Source of the DNA: Streptomyces olivaceoviridis
GTDB lineage: Bacteria; Actinomycetota; Actinomycetes; Streptomycetales; Streptomycetaceae
DNA: 64,000 bases
Reading direction: 5' to 3'
Assembly: GCF_014650115.1 (NCBI RefSeq)
Contig: NZ_BMUI01000005.1
Span: 186,001 to 250,000 of the forward strand
Position 1 is the first letter of the stretch. Each line of letters starts with the position of its first letter. The notes under the pieces are model-generated. The model was not told the origin of the DNA, did no database searches, and saw only the letters and a program-made list of their open reading frames with translations. Positions 16,356 to 23,602 of this stretch are shown piece by piece. The position numbers were made by a program, and so were the translations under genes.

Positions 16356-18185
16356 TCACAGCTCGACGGTCGTGGCGGACGGCTCGGTTCCCCGGGCGTT
16401 CCCGCCGTCCAGGGCGGCGGCCAGCGTGGCGACGGTCGGATGCTGGAAGAGCTGGTCGATGGTCATGGCGGGGTAGGTGCGGCGCAGGCCCGCGAAGACC
16501 CGCAGCGCCTTGAAGGAGTCTCCGCCGATCTCCATGAACCGCTCGTCACGGCCGACTTCGGGCCGTCCCAGCGCGGAACTCCACAGCGCGGCCACGAATC
16601 GCTCGGTGTCGGTGCGCGGGAGGTCGCCGGCGGGCCGGTCGGGGGCGGCGGGGTGCGCGGCCGTGGCGCGCAGGGCGGCGAGGTCGGCCTTGCCGTTCAC
16701 GGTGACGGGGATGGCGGGGACGATGCTGATGCGGCTCGGGACGAGCGCTTGCGTCAGGCGCTCGCGCAGGTGGCGGGATATCTCCTCCGGTGTGATCGCG
16801 GAGGCCGTCACGACGTAGGCGACGAGTTCGGTGGGTGCGTCGGGGGCGGGTTCCTCACCGACGACCAGGGCCTGCTGGACGCCGGCCACGGTGAGCAGCG
16901 CCGATTCGATCTCGCCGGGCTCGACGCGGTTGCCGCGGACCTTCAACTGGCGGTCGGCCCGCCCCAGGTACTCGTAGACACCCTCGCTGTCGCGGACCAT
17001 CAGGTCGTCGGTGCGGTAGAAGCGTTCGCCGTCGGCGTCGCGGACGAACTTGCGCGCGGTCAGCTCCGGGTCGCCGCGGTAGCCGTGGGCGAGGCAGCGG
17101 CCTCCTACGTAGAGGATGCCCGGGGCCCCGTCGGGCACGGGCTCGCCGTCCTCACCGAGCAGGCGCAGCGAGACACCGTCGATGGCCTTGCCCACGGGGA
17201 TGCGGGCTCGCCGGGTGTCCTCCTCCCGCACATGGTGCAGCATCATCTCGATAGTCGCCTCGGAAGGACCGTAAGCGTTGAAGACATGCAGGTCCGGGCG
17301 GGCCTTGAGCATGGCGGCGGCCAGCCGCGGCGGGAACGCCTCGCCCGCGACGACGGCCATGCGGCGGGGCAGCAGCGACGCGATGTCCCGCTCCGCGGCC
17401 AGCGCCTCCAGCAGGGAGGGGGTGTAGGTGACGGCGTCCACCGGGTGCTTGTCGAGTTCGGCGGCGAGGGCGTCGGCGTCGAGCGTGGTGTGGCGGTCGT
17501 AGATGTCCAGACGGGCACCGCTGAGGATGGCGCCGAAGGCGGAGATGAGCCCGAGGTCGGCGGCGAAGGTCGTGGCGATGGCGAAGCTCCGCGGGGTCGT
17601 GATCGGCGCGAGGTAGCGCCAGAAGCCCACGTGGTGGTTGAGCACGGGCCCGTGCGGAACCTCGACCGCCTTGGGCACGCCCGTCGATCCGGAGGTGAAC
17701 ACGAGATACGCCGAGTCCTGCGGCTGGGTCTCGGGGGCCGGCTCGTACGGAGCGGTGGGCAGCGAGCCGTCCAGCACCCGCAGCACGGGGGTCCGTCGGG
17801 GTAAACGCGACCGGTTGCGCTCGTCCACGAGTACGGCTCGTGCGCCGGTCGCGGTCAGGAGTGCCGCGATCCGGGTGTCGGGGTCCGTGGGCTCCAGGTG
17901 CACGTGCACCGCGCCGGCCGACCACGCGCCGAGGATGGACACCACGGACCACACCGAGCGGTCCACCAGGGTGGCCACCACGTCTCCGCGTCCGATGCCC
18001 TGCTCCCGCAGCCAGGACGCCAGTCCGCCGGCGGCCGACGCCAGTTGCCGGTAGCTCAGTTCGGTGTCGCCGTGCCGTACGGCTGGGCGCACCCCGTACC
18101 GCTCGGCCACCTCGTGGAAGAGGGAGGCGACCGATCGGTGGTCGGACGAGAACTCGGACGGAGGCGTCAGTGGTGCGGCGTACAC
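16356..18185 (-). CDS. NRPS adenylation-carrier (A-T) protein
   Basis: 609 residues, first gene of the leftward operon. GTG start with AAGGAGC six bases before. Adenylation motifs are clear: VFTSGSTGVPKAVEVPHG, NAYGPSEATIE, YRTDDLM (Gly of TGDL replaced by Asp), GRADRQLKVRGNRVEPGEIE and the catalytic lysine in VNGKADL. The A4 region reads TTFAADLGLISAFGAIL, two residues longer than the common form. Aligning from its right-hand end keeps the Asp that anchors the amino group, giving a tentative pocket DLITVAAIEK that I cannot match. The carrier serine is S557 in IGGDSFKAL. It has no condensation domain, so it either starts the chain or receives it from the T-C protein, and then feeds the ketosynthase encoded next. 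Confidence 0.92.
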   Translation of the reverse strand: MYAAPLTPPSEFSSDHRSVASLFHEVAERYGVRPAVRHGDTELSYRQLASAAGGLASWLREQGIGRGDVVATLVDRSVWSVVSILGAWSAGAVHVHLEPTDPDTRIAALLTATGARAVLVDERNRSRLPRRTPVLRVLDGSLPTAPYEPAPETQPQDSAYLVFTSGSTGVPKAVEVPHGPVLNHHVGFWRYLAPITTPRSFAIATTFAADLGLISAFGAILSGARLDIYDRHTTLDADALAAELDKHPVDAVTYTPSLLEALAAERDIASLLPRRMAVVAGEAFPPRLAAAMLKARPDLHVFNAYGPSEATIEMMLHHVREEDTRRARIPVGKAIDGVSLRLLGEDGEPVPDGAPGILYVGGRCLAHGYRGDPELTARKFVRDADGERFYRTDDLMVRDSEGVYEYLGRADRQLKVRGNRVEPGEIESALLTVAGVQQALVVGEEPAPDAPTELVAYVVTASAITPEEISRHLRERLTQALVPSRISIVPAIPVTVNGKADLAALRATAAHPAAPDRPAGDLPRTDTERFVAALWSSALGRPEVGRDERFMEIGGDSFKALRVFAGLRRTYPAMTIDQLFQHPTVATLAAALDGGNARGTEPSATTVEL

Positions 18186-18493
18186 GAGCGCTCCTTAGCT
18201 GGCCGGGGTGGCCGGGTGGGAGGTGTGAGGACGACAGCCGGGGTCCCTCCGGGGGGAGAGAAGATCTTCGGCCGAATTCGCAGGACGGCGTGCGAGCTCG
18301 ATGGAGAACTTTCAGCCATCGATGTCCCGGACGTGCGCAGCCGGGACCAGCAGCTTCCAATGCCGCCGCATCGGGCAGTAAAGCACGGCCATCCGAATCA
18401 CGCCAGCACTGATCATCTTCTGGCTGTTCGCTTTCCCCGAAAAAACTGCTTTCAATCATCCAATCCATAAAAGAGGAAATGCCCTTCTTGCCC

Positions 18494-18522
18494 ACTTTAC
18501 CCGGAACGTGAAACGCTTTGAA
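18494..18522 (-). promoter_or_regulatory. Candidate promoter of the leftward NRPS-PKS operon
   Basis: On the minus strand, -35 TTCAAA (18522-18517) and -10 TAAAGT (18499-18494) lie 17 bases apart. The -35 box is a weak match, the -10 box a good one. The leader to the GTG at 18185 would be about 300 bases. Confidence 0.35.
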
Positions 18523-18526
18523 AAAG

Positions 18527-18555
18527 TTGCCCGCCGTACAGACTTGAGTTAGGCT
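18527..18555 (+). promoter_or_regulatory. Candidate promoter of the rightward operon
   Basis: -35 TTGCCC (18527-18532) and -10 TAGGCT (18550-18555) with a 17-base spacer, close to the Streptomyces vegetative consensus. Its -35 box is four bases from that of the leftward candidate, so one regulator could control both. Confidence 0.45.
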
Positions 18556-18584
18556 CTGCTCGTTTGATCAAGGAAACGGACAGC

Positions 18585-18620
18585 GTGAGCCTGCAGATCC
18601 GAACTCTTCCTCCCCGGTAA
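18585..18620 (+). other. Possible 11-codon leader peptide
   Basis: GTG start with AAGGAA upstream, encoding VSLQIRTLPPR and ending at TAA (18618). It lies between the candidate promoter and the first gene of the rightward operon. The Pro-Pro before the end could slow a ribosome, and GC-rich inverted segments follow. It may equally be chance. Confidence 0.25.
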
Positions 18621-18708
18621 GGCCGGGTCGAGGGAGTCGGCGGTACGAAGGCCGGAAGAGACCCTTCCGCCCTTGTCGCGGTATGCACGGAGGGGGATCC
18701 TGTTCAAC

Positions 18709-19446
18709 GTGTCGGATCACATCAGCCCGGTCATCGATTACCGTCACAACGGACCACCCAATTCAGCTCAGGGCGGTTATGCCTGCGGCTTGTTCGCCGG
18801 TCTCGTCACGCCGTCCCAGGGCTCCGCGGCGGCCGTGACACTGTTGTCTCCCCCACCTCTCGGCGTACCCCTCGAATTCCACCGGGGCCCCCGCAGATCG
18901 CAGGTCAAACGGGACGGACAACTCATCGCCACCGTCGCCGAGGCCGCCGGTGAACCGGCCGTGATCGACCCGCTCTCCCCGGCCGAGGCCGAGCAGGCCT
19001 CCCACGCCTTCCAGGGATTCACCGGTCACCCCTTCCCCACCTGCTTCGTCTGCGGCCACGAACGTCCCGCCGGCGACGGACTCGCCCTCACCCCCGGGCC
19101 CGTGGAGGGACGTCCGGGCACCGTCGCCTGCCTGTGGACACCCACGGACGAGCAGGCGTCCGGCGACGGCGGTATCCCCGACGAGCTGGTCTGGAGCGTG
19201 CTGGACTGCCCCGGCGGGTGGACCTGCGACCCGCGGACCGAGCCCATGGTGCTCAACCGGATGACCGCGGTGATCAGCCGTCGGCCGGTCCCGGGGGACC
19301 CCTGCGTCGTGGTGGGCGTCCTGCGGCGCAGACAGGGCAGGACGGCCGTCGTGGACACGGCCCTCTTCGACGCGTCCGGCCGGGAGGCCGGCCGGGCGTC
19401 GGCGGTCTGGGTGGCAGTGCCCGAAGGACTGCCCGCCTCCGCCTGA
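18709..19446 (+). CDS. Probable hot-dog-fold (thioesterase-like) protein
   Basis: 245 residues from GTG 18709, with GGAGGGGG about a dozen bases upstream; a TTG at 18673 is a less likely start. The N-terminus carries HNGPPNSAQGGYACGLFAG, a block I associate with uncharacterised actinobacterial proteins of the hot-dog thioesterase superfamily. A second conserved block, FPTCFVCGHERPAGDGL, sits near residue 105. No catalytic residue can be assigned with confidence. It is the first gene of the rightward biosynthetic operon, ahead of the valine-type A-T gene. It could hydrolyse or bind an acyl-thioester intermediate, but this is inference from fold and place. Confidence 0.6.
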   Translation: MSDHISPVIDYRHNGPPNSAQGGYACGLFAGLVTPSQGSAAAVTLLSPPPLGVPLEFHRGPRRSQVKRDGQLIATVAEAAGEPAVIDPLSPAEAEQASHAFQGFTGHPFPTCFVCGHERPAGDGLALTPGPVEGRPGTVACLWTPTDEQASGDGGIPDELVWSVLDCPGGWTCDPRTEPMVLNRMTAVISRRPVPGDPCVVVGVLRRRQGRTAVVDTALFDASGREAGRASAVWVAVPEGLPASA

Positions 19447-19574
19447 CAGGCGCCCCGCCCCGCCCCGACAATCCAGCAGCCCGCCCTCGCACCGGTCCCG
19501 CCGTGCTGCCCTCCTTTTCCGCGGTGGTGCGCAAGAACTCGGTGGTGCGCAAGAACTCACAGAACGGACGGAGA

Positions 19575-21404
19575 ATGTCGACGGAAACCCTAACCAAAGG
19601 ATCATCCGGTACTGTGGCCACGGAATCCGTTCACGGCTTATTCGCGCAGCGAGCTGCTGCGGATCCGGACGCGGTGGCGATCAGTGCGCACGACGAGGAA
19701 CTCACGTTCGCCGAGCTGGATTCCCGATCCGGCATCCTGGCCGACCGGCTCCGTGCCGCGGGGATCGGCACGGAGGACACCGTAGGAATCTGTCTGGAAC
19801 GTTCAGCGGGGTTGATAGTGGCCCTGCTCGCCGTTCTCAAATCCGGCGGAAACTATCTCGGGCTCGACACCAAACAGCCCCGGGAACGCCACATCGCTCT
19901 CCTGGAGGATTCGGGAGCGAAGGTCGTCATCACGACATCCGACTTCGTCGAACGGCTCGGCCACTCGGCCACCACGCTCCTCCTCGACGCCGCCCCCGCG
20001 CCCACTCCCACGCCGCCCGCGACATCACCGCATCCCGCGACGTCCGCGCAGAACACCGCTTATATCGCGTACACCTCGGGATCATCCGGAAAACCCAAGG
20101 GTGTTTGTGTGCCCCACCAGGGGATCCTCCGCCTGGTGACGGATTCCGGATTCCTGGCGGTCCGGCCCGACGACGTCTTCCTCCACTTCGCTCCCGTCGC
20201 CTTCGACGCGTCCACCTTCGAGATCTGGAGCGCGTTGCTCAACGGCTGCCGTCTCGTGGTGGCACCCCCGGGCGACATCACGCCGGCGGACCTCTCCGCG
20301 TTCATCCGGAAGAACCAGATCACCGTGGCCTGGCTGACCGCGGGTCTGTTCCACGCCATGGTCGAGTCCGGCACCCAGAACCTGCGCGGGCTGCGTCACC
20401 TGGTGGCCGGCGGCGACGTGCTCTCCGCCGCGCATGTCGACCGCGCGTTGGGCGAACTGCCCCAGACCACCCTGACCAACGGCTACGGGCCGACCGAGAA
20501 CACCACCTTCACCGCCTGCCACACCTTCACCGGTCCCGTGGCGGACGGCCCCGTACCGATCGGGCGGCCCATCCGCGGCACCACCGTGCACCTGCTCGAC
20601 GACGCCTACGAGCCCGTTCCGGACGGAGAGGTGGGCCGGCTCTACGCGGCCGGACTCGGACTGGCCCACGGCTATCTGAACGCCCCCGCGCTCACCGCGG
20701 AACGGTTCGTGCCGGACCCCTTCTCCGACGTGCCGGGCGCGCGCATGTACGACACGGGCGACCTGGCCCGCCGCCGGCCCGACGGCACGCTCGAATTCCA
20801 CGGCCGGGCCGACCAGCAGGTGAAGATCCGGGGCTTCCGCATCGAGCCCGGCGAGATCGAGGCCGCGCTGCGCGCTCACCCCGAGATCACCGACGCCGCG
20901 GTCGTCGCGCAGCCGGCGTCGGACACGGAACGCCGGCTGACGGCGTACTACGTCAGCGAAGAGGTCGTCACCACGGCCGAGTTGCGCCGTGACCTCGGGC
21001 GCGGCCTGCCCGCCTACATGATCCCGGCTCTCTTCGTCCGGCTCGACGCGCTCCCGCTGAACTCCAACGGCAAGGTGGACCGGGCGCGGCTCGCCGCGAT
21101 GCCACGGCCCGAACGCCCCGAGATGATCAGCGAGTACCGCGCCCCCGCCACCGAGATGGAGACCTGGCTCACCGAACTCTGGGCCGACTTCATGGGGTTC
21201 TCCCCGGTGGGAGTCGACGACGACTTCTTCGAACTCGGCGGCCACTCCCTGATGGCGGCGCGCATCACCGGCGAGATCAGCGCCGAGTACGACGTGAACG
21301 TGCCCCCGGTGGCCTTCTACGAGCACCCGACGATCGACGAACTGGCGGCCTACCTCACCACGTTGACGACCGACCCCGAGAGCGACGGCACGCAGGCCGG
21401 GTGA
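19575..21404 (+). CDS. Stand-alone valine-type adenylation-carrier (A-T) protein
   Basis: 609 residues, ATG with GGAG upstream. Core motifs are complete: YTSGSSGKPKGV, NGYGPTENTTF, YDTGDLAR, GRADQQVKIRGFRIEPGEIE and the catalytic lysine in NSNGKVD. Pocket residues read DAFWVGGTFK, one conservative change from the valine code DAFWIGGTFK. The carrier serine is S558 in LGGHSLMAAR. It has no condensation domain, and the next genes are a P450 and a Cys-thioesterase, so it fits a side line where valine is modified while tethered. Codon 22 is TTA (19638-19640), the rare leucine codon read by the bldA tRNA, and the first 100 codons are A/T-richer than the rest. Confidence 0.93.
   Translation: MSTETLTKGSSGTVATESVHGLFAQRAAADPDAVAISAHDEELTFAELDSRSGILADRLRAAGIGTEDTVGICLERSAGLIVALLAVLKSGGNYLGLDTKQPRERHIALLEDSGAKVVITTSDFVERLGHSATTLLLDAAPAPTPTPPATSPHPATSAQNTAYIAYTSGSSGKPKGVCVPHQGILRLVTDSGFLAVRPDDVFLHFAPVAFDASTFEIWSALLNGCRLVVAPPGDITPADLSAFIRKNQITVAWLTAGLFHAMVESGTQNLRGLRHLVAGGDVLSAAHVDRALGELPQTTLTNGYGPTENTTFTACHTFTGPVADGPVPIGRPIRGTTVHLLDDAYEPVPDGEVGRLYAAGLGLAHGYLNAPALTAERFVPDPFSDVPGARMYDTGDLARRRPDGTLEFHGRADQQVKIRGFRIEPGEIEAALRAHPEITDAAVVAQPASDTERRLTAYYVSEEVVTTAELRRDLGRGLPAYMIPALFVRLDALPLNSNGKVDRARLAAMPRPERPEMISEYRAPATEMETWLTELWADFMGFSPVGVDDDFFELGGHSLMAARITGEISAEYDVNVPPVAFYEHPTIDELAAYLTTLTTDPESDGTQAG
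19638..19640 (+). promoter_or_regulatory. TTA (bldA-dependent) codon
   Basis: In-frame TTA for Leu22 of the valine-type A-T protein. In Streptomyces such codons make translation depend on the developmentally timed leucyl tRNA of bldA and are common in specialised-metabolite genes. Confidence 0.85.
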
Positions 21405-21432
21405 CCTCTTCCCCCTGGAGAGAGCGAGACCG

Positions 21433-22740
21433 ATGAGAATCAGCACCCCCCACCCGGGCGGCCCCGGCAGCGGCATCGATCTGGACGCGGTGGACCTGTT
21501 CGACCCCGAGCTGTACGCCGTCGGCGACCCGCACGCGATCTGGACGGTCATGCGGGAACGTGCCCCGGTGCACCGCCAGACCCTCCCCGACGGCCGGTCG
21601 TTCTGGTCGGTGACGAAGTACCACGACGTCAACGACGTCCTGCGCGACCACACCCGGTTCACGTCCAACCGCGGCACACTGCTGTCCATCCTGGGCGGTA
21701 CCGACCCGGCGGGCGGCAAGATGATGGCGGCGAGCGACCCGCCCGTGCACACCGCGATGCGTGAACCGCTGAACAAGGTGCTCTCGCACCGGGCCCTGAA
21801 GTCCCGCCAGCCGCAGATCCGCCGGGTGGTGCACCGGCTGCTCGCCCCGCTGCTGGACGGGGGCACCTGGGACGTGGCCGCGGCCTCCGCCGGCTTCCCG
21901 ATGGCGTTCACCGGCACGCTGATGGGACTGCCCGAGGCCGACTGGCCACGGCTCACCCGGCTGACCACGATGGCTGTCGCCCCGGAGGACCACGATTTCC
22001 GGGAGACCACCGGAGACAGCACGCTGACCGCCGCTCACCACGAGCTGTTCGCGTACTTCTCCGGCCAGGTCAAGCGACGCGTCCGGCACGGTTTCGCCGA
22101 GGACGACCTGATCGGCTTCCTGACGGAACTGGAGGCCGGCGGCAGAAGGCTGCGCCACGACGAGATCGTCTACAACTGCTACAGCCTGCTCCTGGGCGCC
22201 AACGTCACGACGCCGCACGCGATCGCCGCCACCGTCCTCGCGCTGATGGAGCATCCCGAGGAGTACCGGCGGCTGCTGGCCGATCCGTCGCTGACGACCG
22301 GCGCGGTCGAGGAAGGGCTGCGCTGGGCCTCGCCGGCGAACCACTTCATGCGCTACGTCACCCAGGACATCACCCTGCGCGGCCAGGAGCTGAAGGCCGG
22401 GGACGCGGTGGTGGCCTGGCTGGGTTCGGCCAACCGCGACGAGGAGGTCTTCCCCGACCCGTTCCGCTTCGATGTGACCCGCTCCCCGAACCGTCACGTG
22501 GCCTTCGGGTTCGGGCCCCACTACTGCATCGGGGCGCCCCTGGCGCGCATCGCGCTGCGGCTGCTGTTCGAGGAGATCGTCGCCCTCGTCGAGGCGTTCG
22601 CTCCCGCCGGCCCCGTCGAACACCTCACCTCCAACTTCGTGGCGGGGATCAAGCGGATGCCCCTCACCGCGACCCTGCGCGAGGGCGCCGCGCGGACGCT
22701 GGCCGAAGCCGTCGCGGCGGACGGCCCGGTGCCGGCCTGA
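21433..22740 (+). CDS. Cytochrome P450
   Basis: 435 residues, ATG with GGAGAGAGCG upstream and 28 bases after the A-T stop. The haem loop is FGFGPHYCIGAPLAR with thiolate C365. The K-helix ExxR is in EEGLRW. The I-helix reads GANVTT (255-260): the threonine is kept but the acidic residue usually before it (AGxE/DTT) is Val, so the proton relay may be unusual. Bacterial P450s encoded beside a stand-alone A-T protein typically beta-hydroxylate the carrier-bound amino acid, as known for tyrosine in the aminocoumarins. Here valyl-S-carrier is the expected substrate. Regiochemistry and the reaction itself are inferred. Confidence 0.92.
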   Translation: MRISTPHPGGPGSGIDLDAVDLFDPELYAVGDPHAIWTVMRERAPVHRQTLPDGRSFWSVTKYHDVNDVLRDHTRFTSNRGTLLSILGGTDPAGGKMMAASDPPVHTAMREPLNKVLSHRALKSRQPQIRRVVHRLLAPLLDGGTWDVAAASAGFPMAFTGTLMGLPEADWPRLTRLTTMAVAPEDHDFRETTGDSTLTAAHHELFAYFSGQVKRRVRHGFAEDDLIGFLTELEAGGRRLRHDEIVYNCYSLLLGANVTTPHAIAATVLALMEHPEEYRRLLADPSLTTGAVEEGLRWASPANHFMRYVTQDITLRGQELKAGDAVVAWLGSANRDEEVFPDPFRFDVTRSPNRHVAFGFGPHYCIGAPLARIALRLLFEEIVALVEAFAPAGPVEHLTSNFVAGIKRMPLTATLREGAARTLAEAVAADGPVPA

Positions 22741-22777
22741 CGCCCGCGCGGCCCTTCCTCCCACCTCCGAGAAAGCG

Positions 22778-23545
22778 ATGTGGTCCATGCCTCCCGGCAG
22801 CCGCCCGAACAAGATGCTCCTGCGTCCGCCGAAACAGGACAGCGGAGCGAGGCTCTTCTGCTTCCCGTACTCCGGCCTGGGCGCGTCGATGTACAACAAG
22901 TGGCCCGACCAGGTGGACGGGGTGGAGATCTGCCGCGTGCAGCCCCCGGGCCGCGAGAACCGCTACCGCGAGCCCCACTACGGCACCTACGAGGAACTGG
23001 CCGAGCAGGTCACCGAGGCGCTGCTGCCGCACCTCGACCGGCCCTTCGCCTTCTTCGGCCACTGCGGCGGCGCCTTGCCCGGGTTCGCCACCGCACTGCA
23101 CCTGGCGCGCGCCGGGCTGCCCACCCCGCACACGCTGTTCATCTCCTCCCAGGTCGCTCCGCACGACGGCCCCTTCGGGCGGTTCCTCCAGCTCACCAAC
23201 TCGGAACTCGCCATCGAACTGGCCGAGTTGACGAGGGCCATGGGAGGTACTCCCAGCCCGGACATGATCCAGATGAGCCTGCGTGTCCTGCGGGCCGACA
23301 TCACCGCCAACCAGCGGTACCACCTGACCGAACCGGTACTTCTGCCCTGCGCCGTCCACGTGATCGGATGGAGCGAGGACAAGGAGATCCGCCCGGAGCA
23401 GATGGGCGGCTGGCACGCGTACGCGGACGACGGGCGGTACGCCGAGACGACTCTGGAGGGCGGCCACCACGCGTTCCTCGACGCTCCCTCCGAACTCCTC
23501 ACCACACTGACGGAGCGCCTGTGCTCCGCAGAGCCGTTCGGGTGA
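22778..23545 (+). CDS. Thioesterase-fold aminoacyl transferase with Cys nucleophile
   Basis: 255 residues from ATG 22778 (ATG 22790 also possible). It has the external NRPS thioesterase fold: FCFPYSGLGAS oxyanion region, nucleophile elbow FGHCGGALPG, and the catalytic His in EGGHHAFLD. The nucleophile is C96 where type II thioesterases have Ser. Cys variants are known as aminoacyl shuttles between carrier proteins (SyrC, CmaE) and in a few strained-ring-forming thioesterases. Following an A-T protein and a P450, and with a T-C protein lacking an A domain in the same cluster, a shuttle role fits best: moving the oxidised valyl group to S47 of the T-C protein. Beta-lactone formation is an alternative. 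Confidence 0.85.
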   Translation: MWSMPPGSRPNKMLLRPPKQDSGARLFCFPYSGLGASMYNKWPDQVDGVEICRVQPPGRENRYREPHYGTYEELAEQVTEALLPHLDRPFAFFGHCGGALPGFATALHLARAGLPTPHTLFISSQVAPHDGPFGRFLQLTNSELAIELAELTRAMGGTPSPDMIQMSLRVLRADITANQRYHLTEPVLLPCAVHVIGWSEDKEIRPEQMGGWHAYADDGRYAETTLEGGHHAFLDAPSELLTTLTERLCSAEPFG

Positions 23546-23602
23546 GCACGTCACCTCTCCCAACGGCTTCAACTCACCCTGTGAACGGCGGACTCTGACC
23601 AC

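Larger units (their letters stand above)
18186..18708. promoter_or_regulatory. Divergent control region of the biosynthetic cluster
   Basis: 520 bases between the two operons, with a markedly A/T-richer core (about 18400-18580) that stands out from the surrounding DNA. It holds two candidate promoters placed back to back (see the next entries), a possible short leader frame, and about 300 bases of leader in front of the leftward A-T gene. No pathway-specific regulator gene lies inside the cluster, so control must come from elsewhere. Confidence 0.6.

Noticed and set aside
12166..16476. Long plus-strand open frame opposite the KS-C gene
   Set aside because: Antisense shadow of a gene with intact KS and C motifs; no start signal and no recognisable protein.
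16356..18185. First reading that the A-T pocket lacks the amine-anchoring Asp (FAAD instead of FD)
   Set aside because: The A4 region is two residues longer than usual. Aligning from its right-hand end puts Asp in the anchor position, so an alpha-amino acid substrate remains plausible.
18186..18495. Minus-strand frame starting with MGKKGISSFMDWMIESSFFG in the control region
   Set aside because: Codon use is unlike a Streptomyces gene, there is no ribosome site, and the frame simply continues out of phase through the A-T gene.
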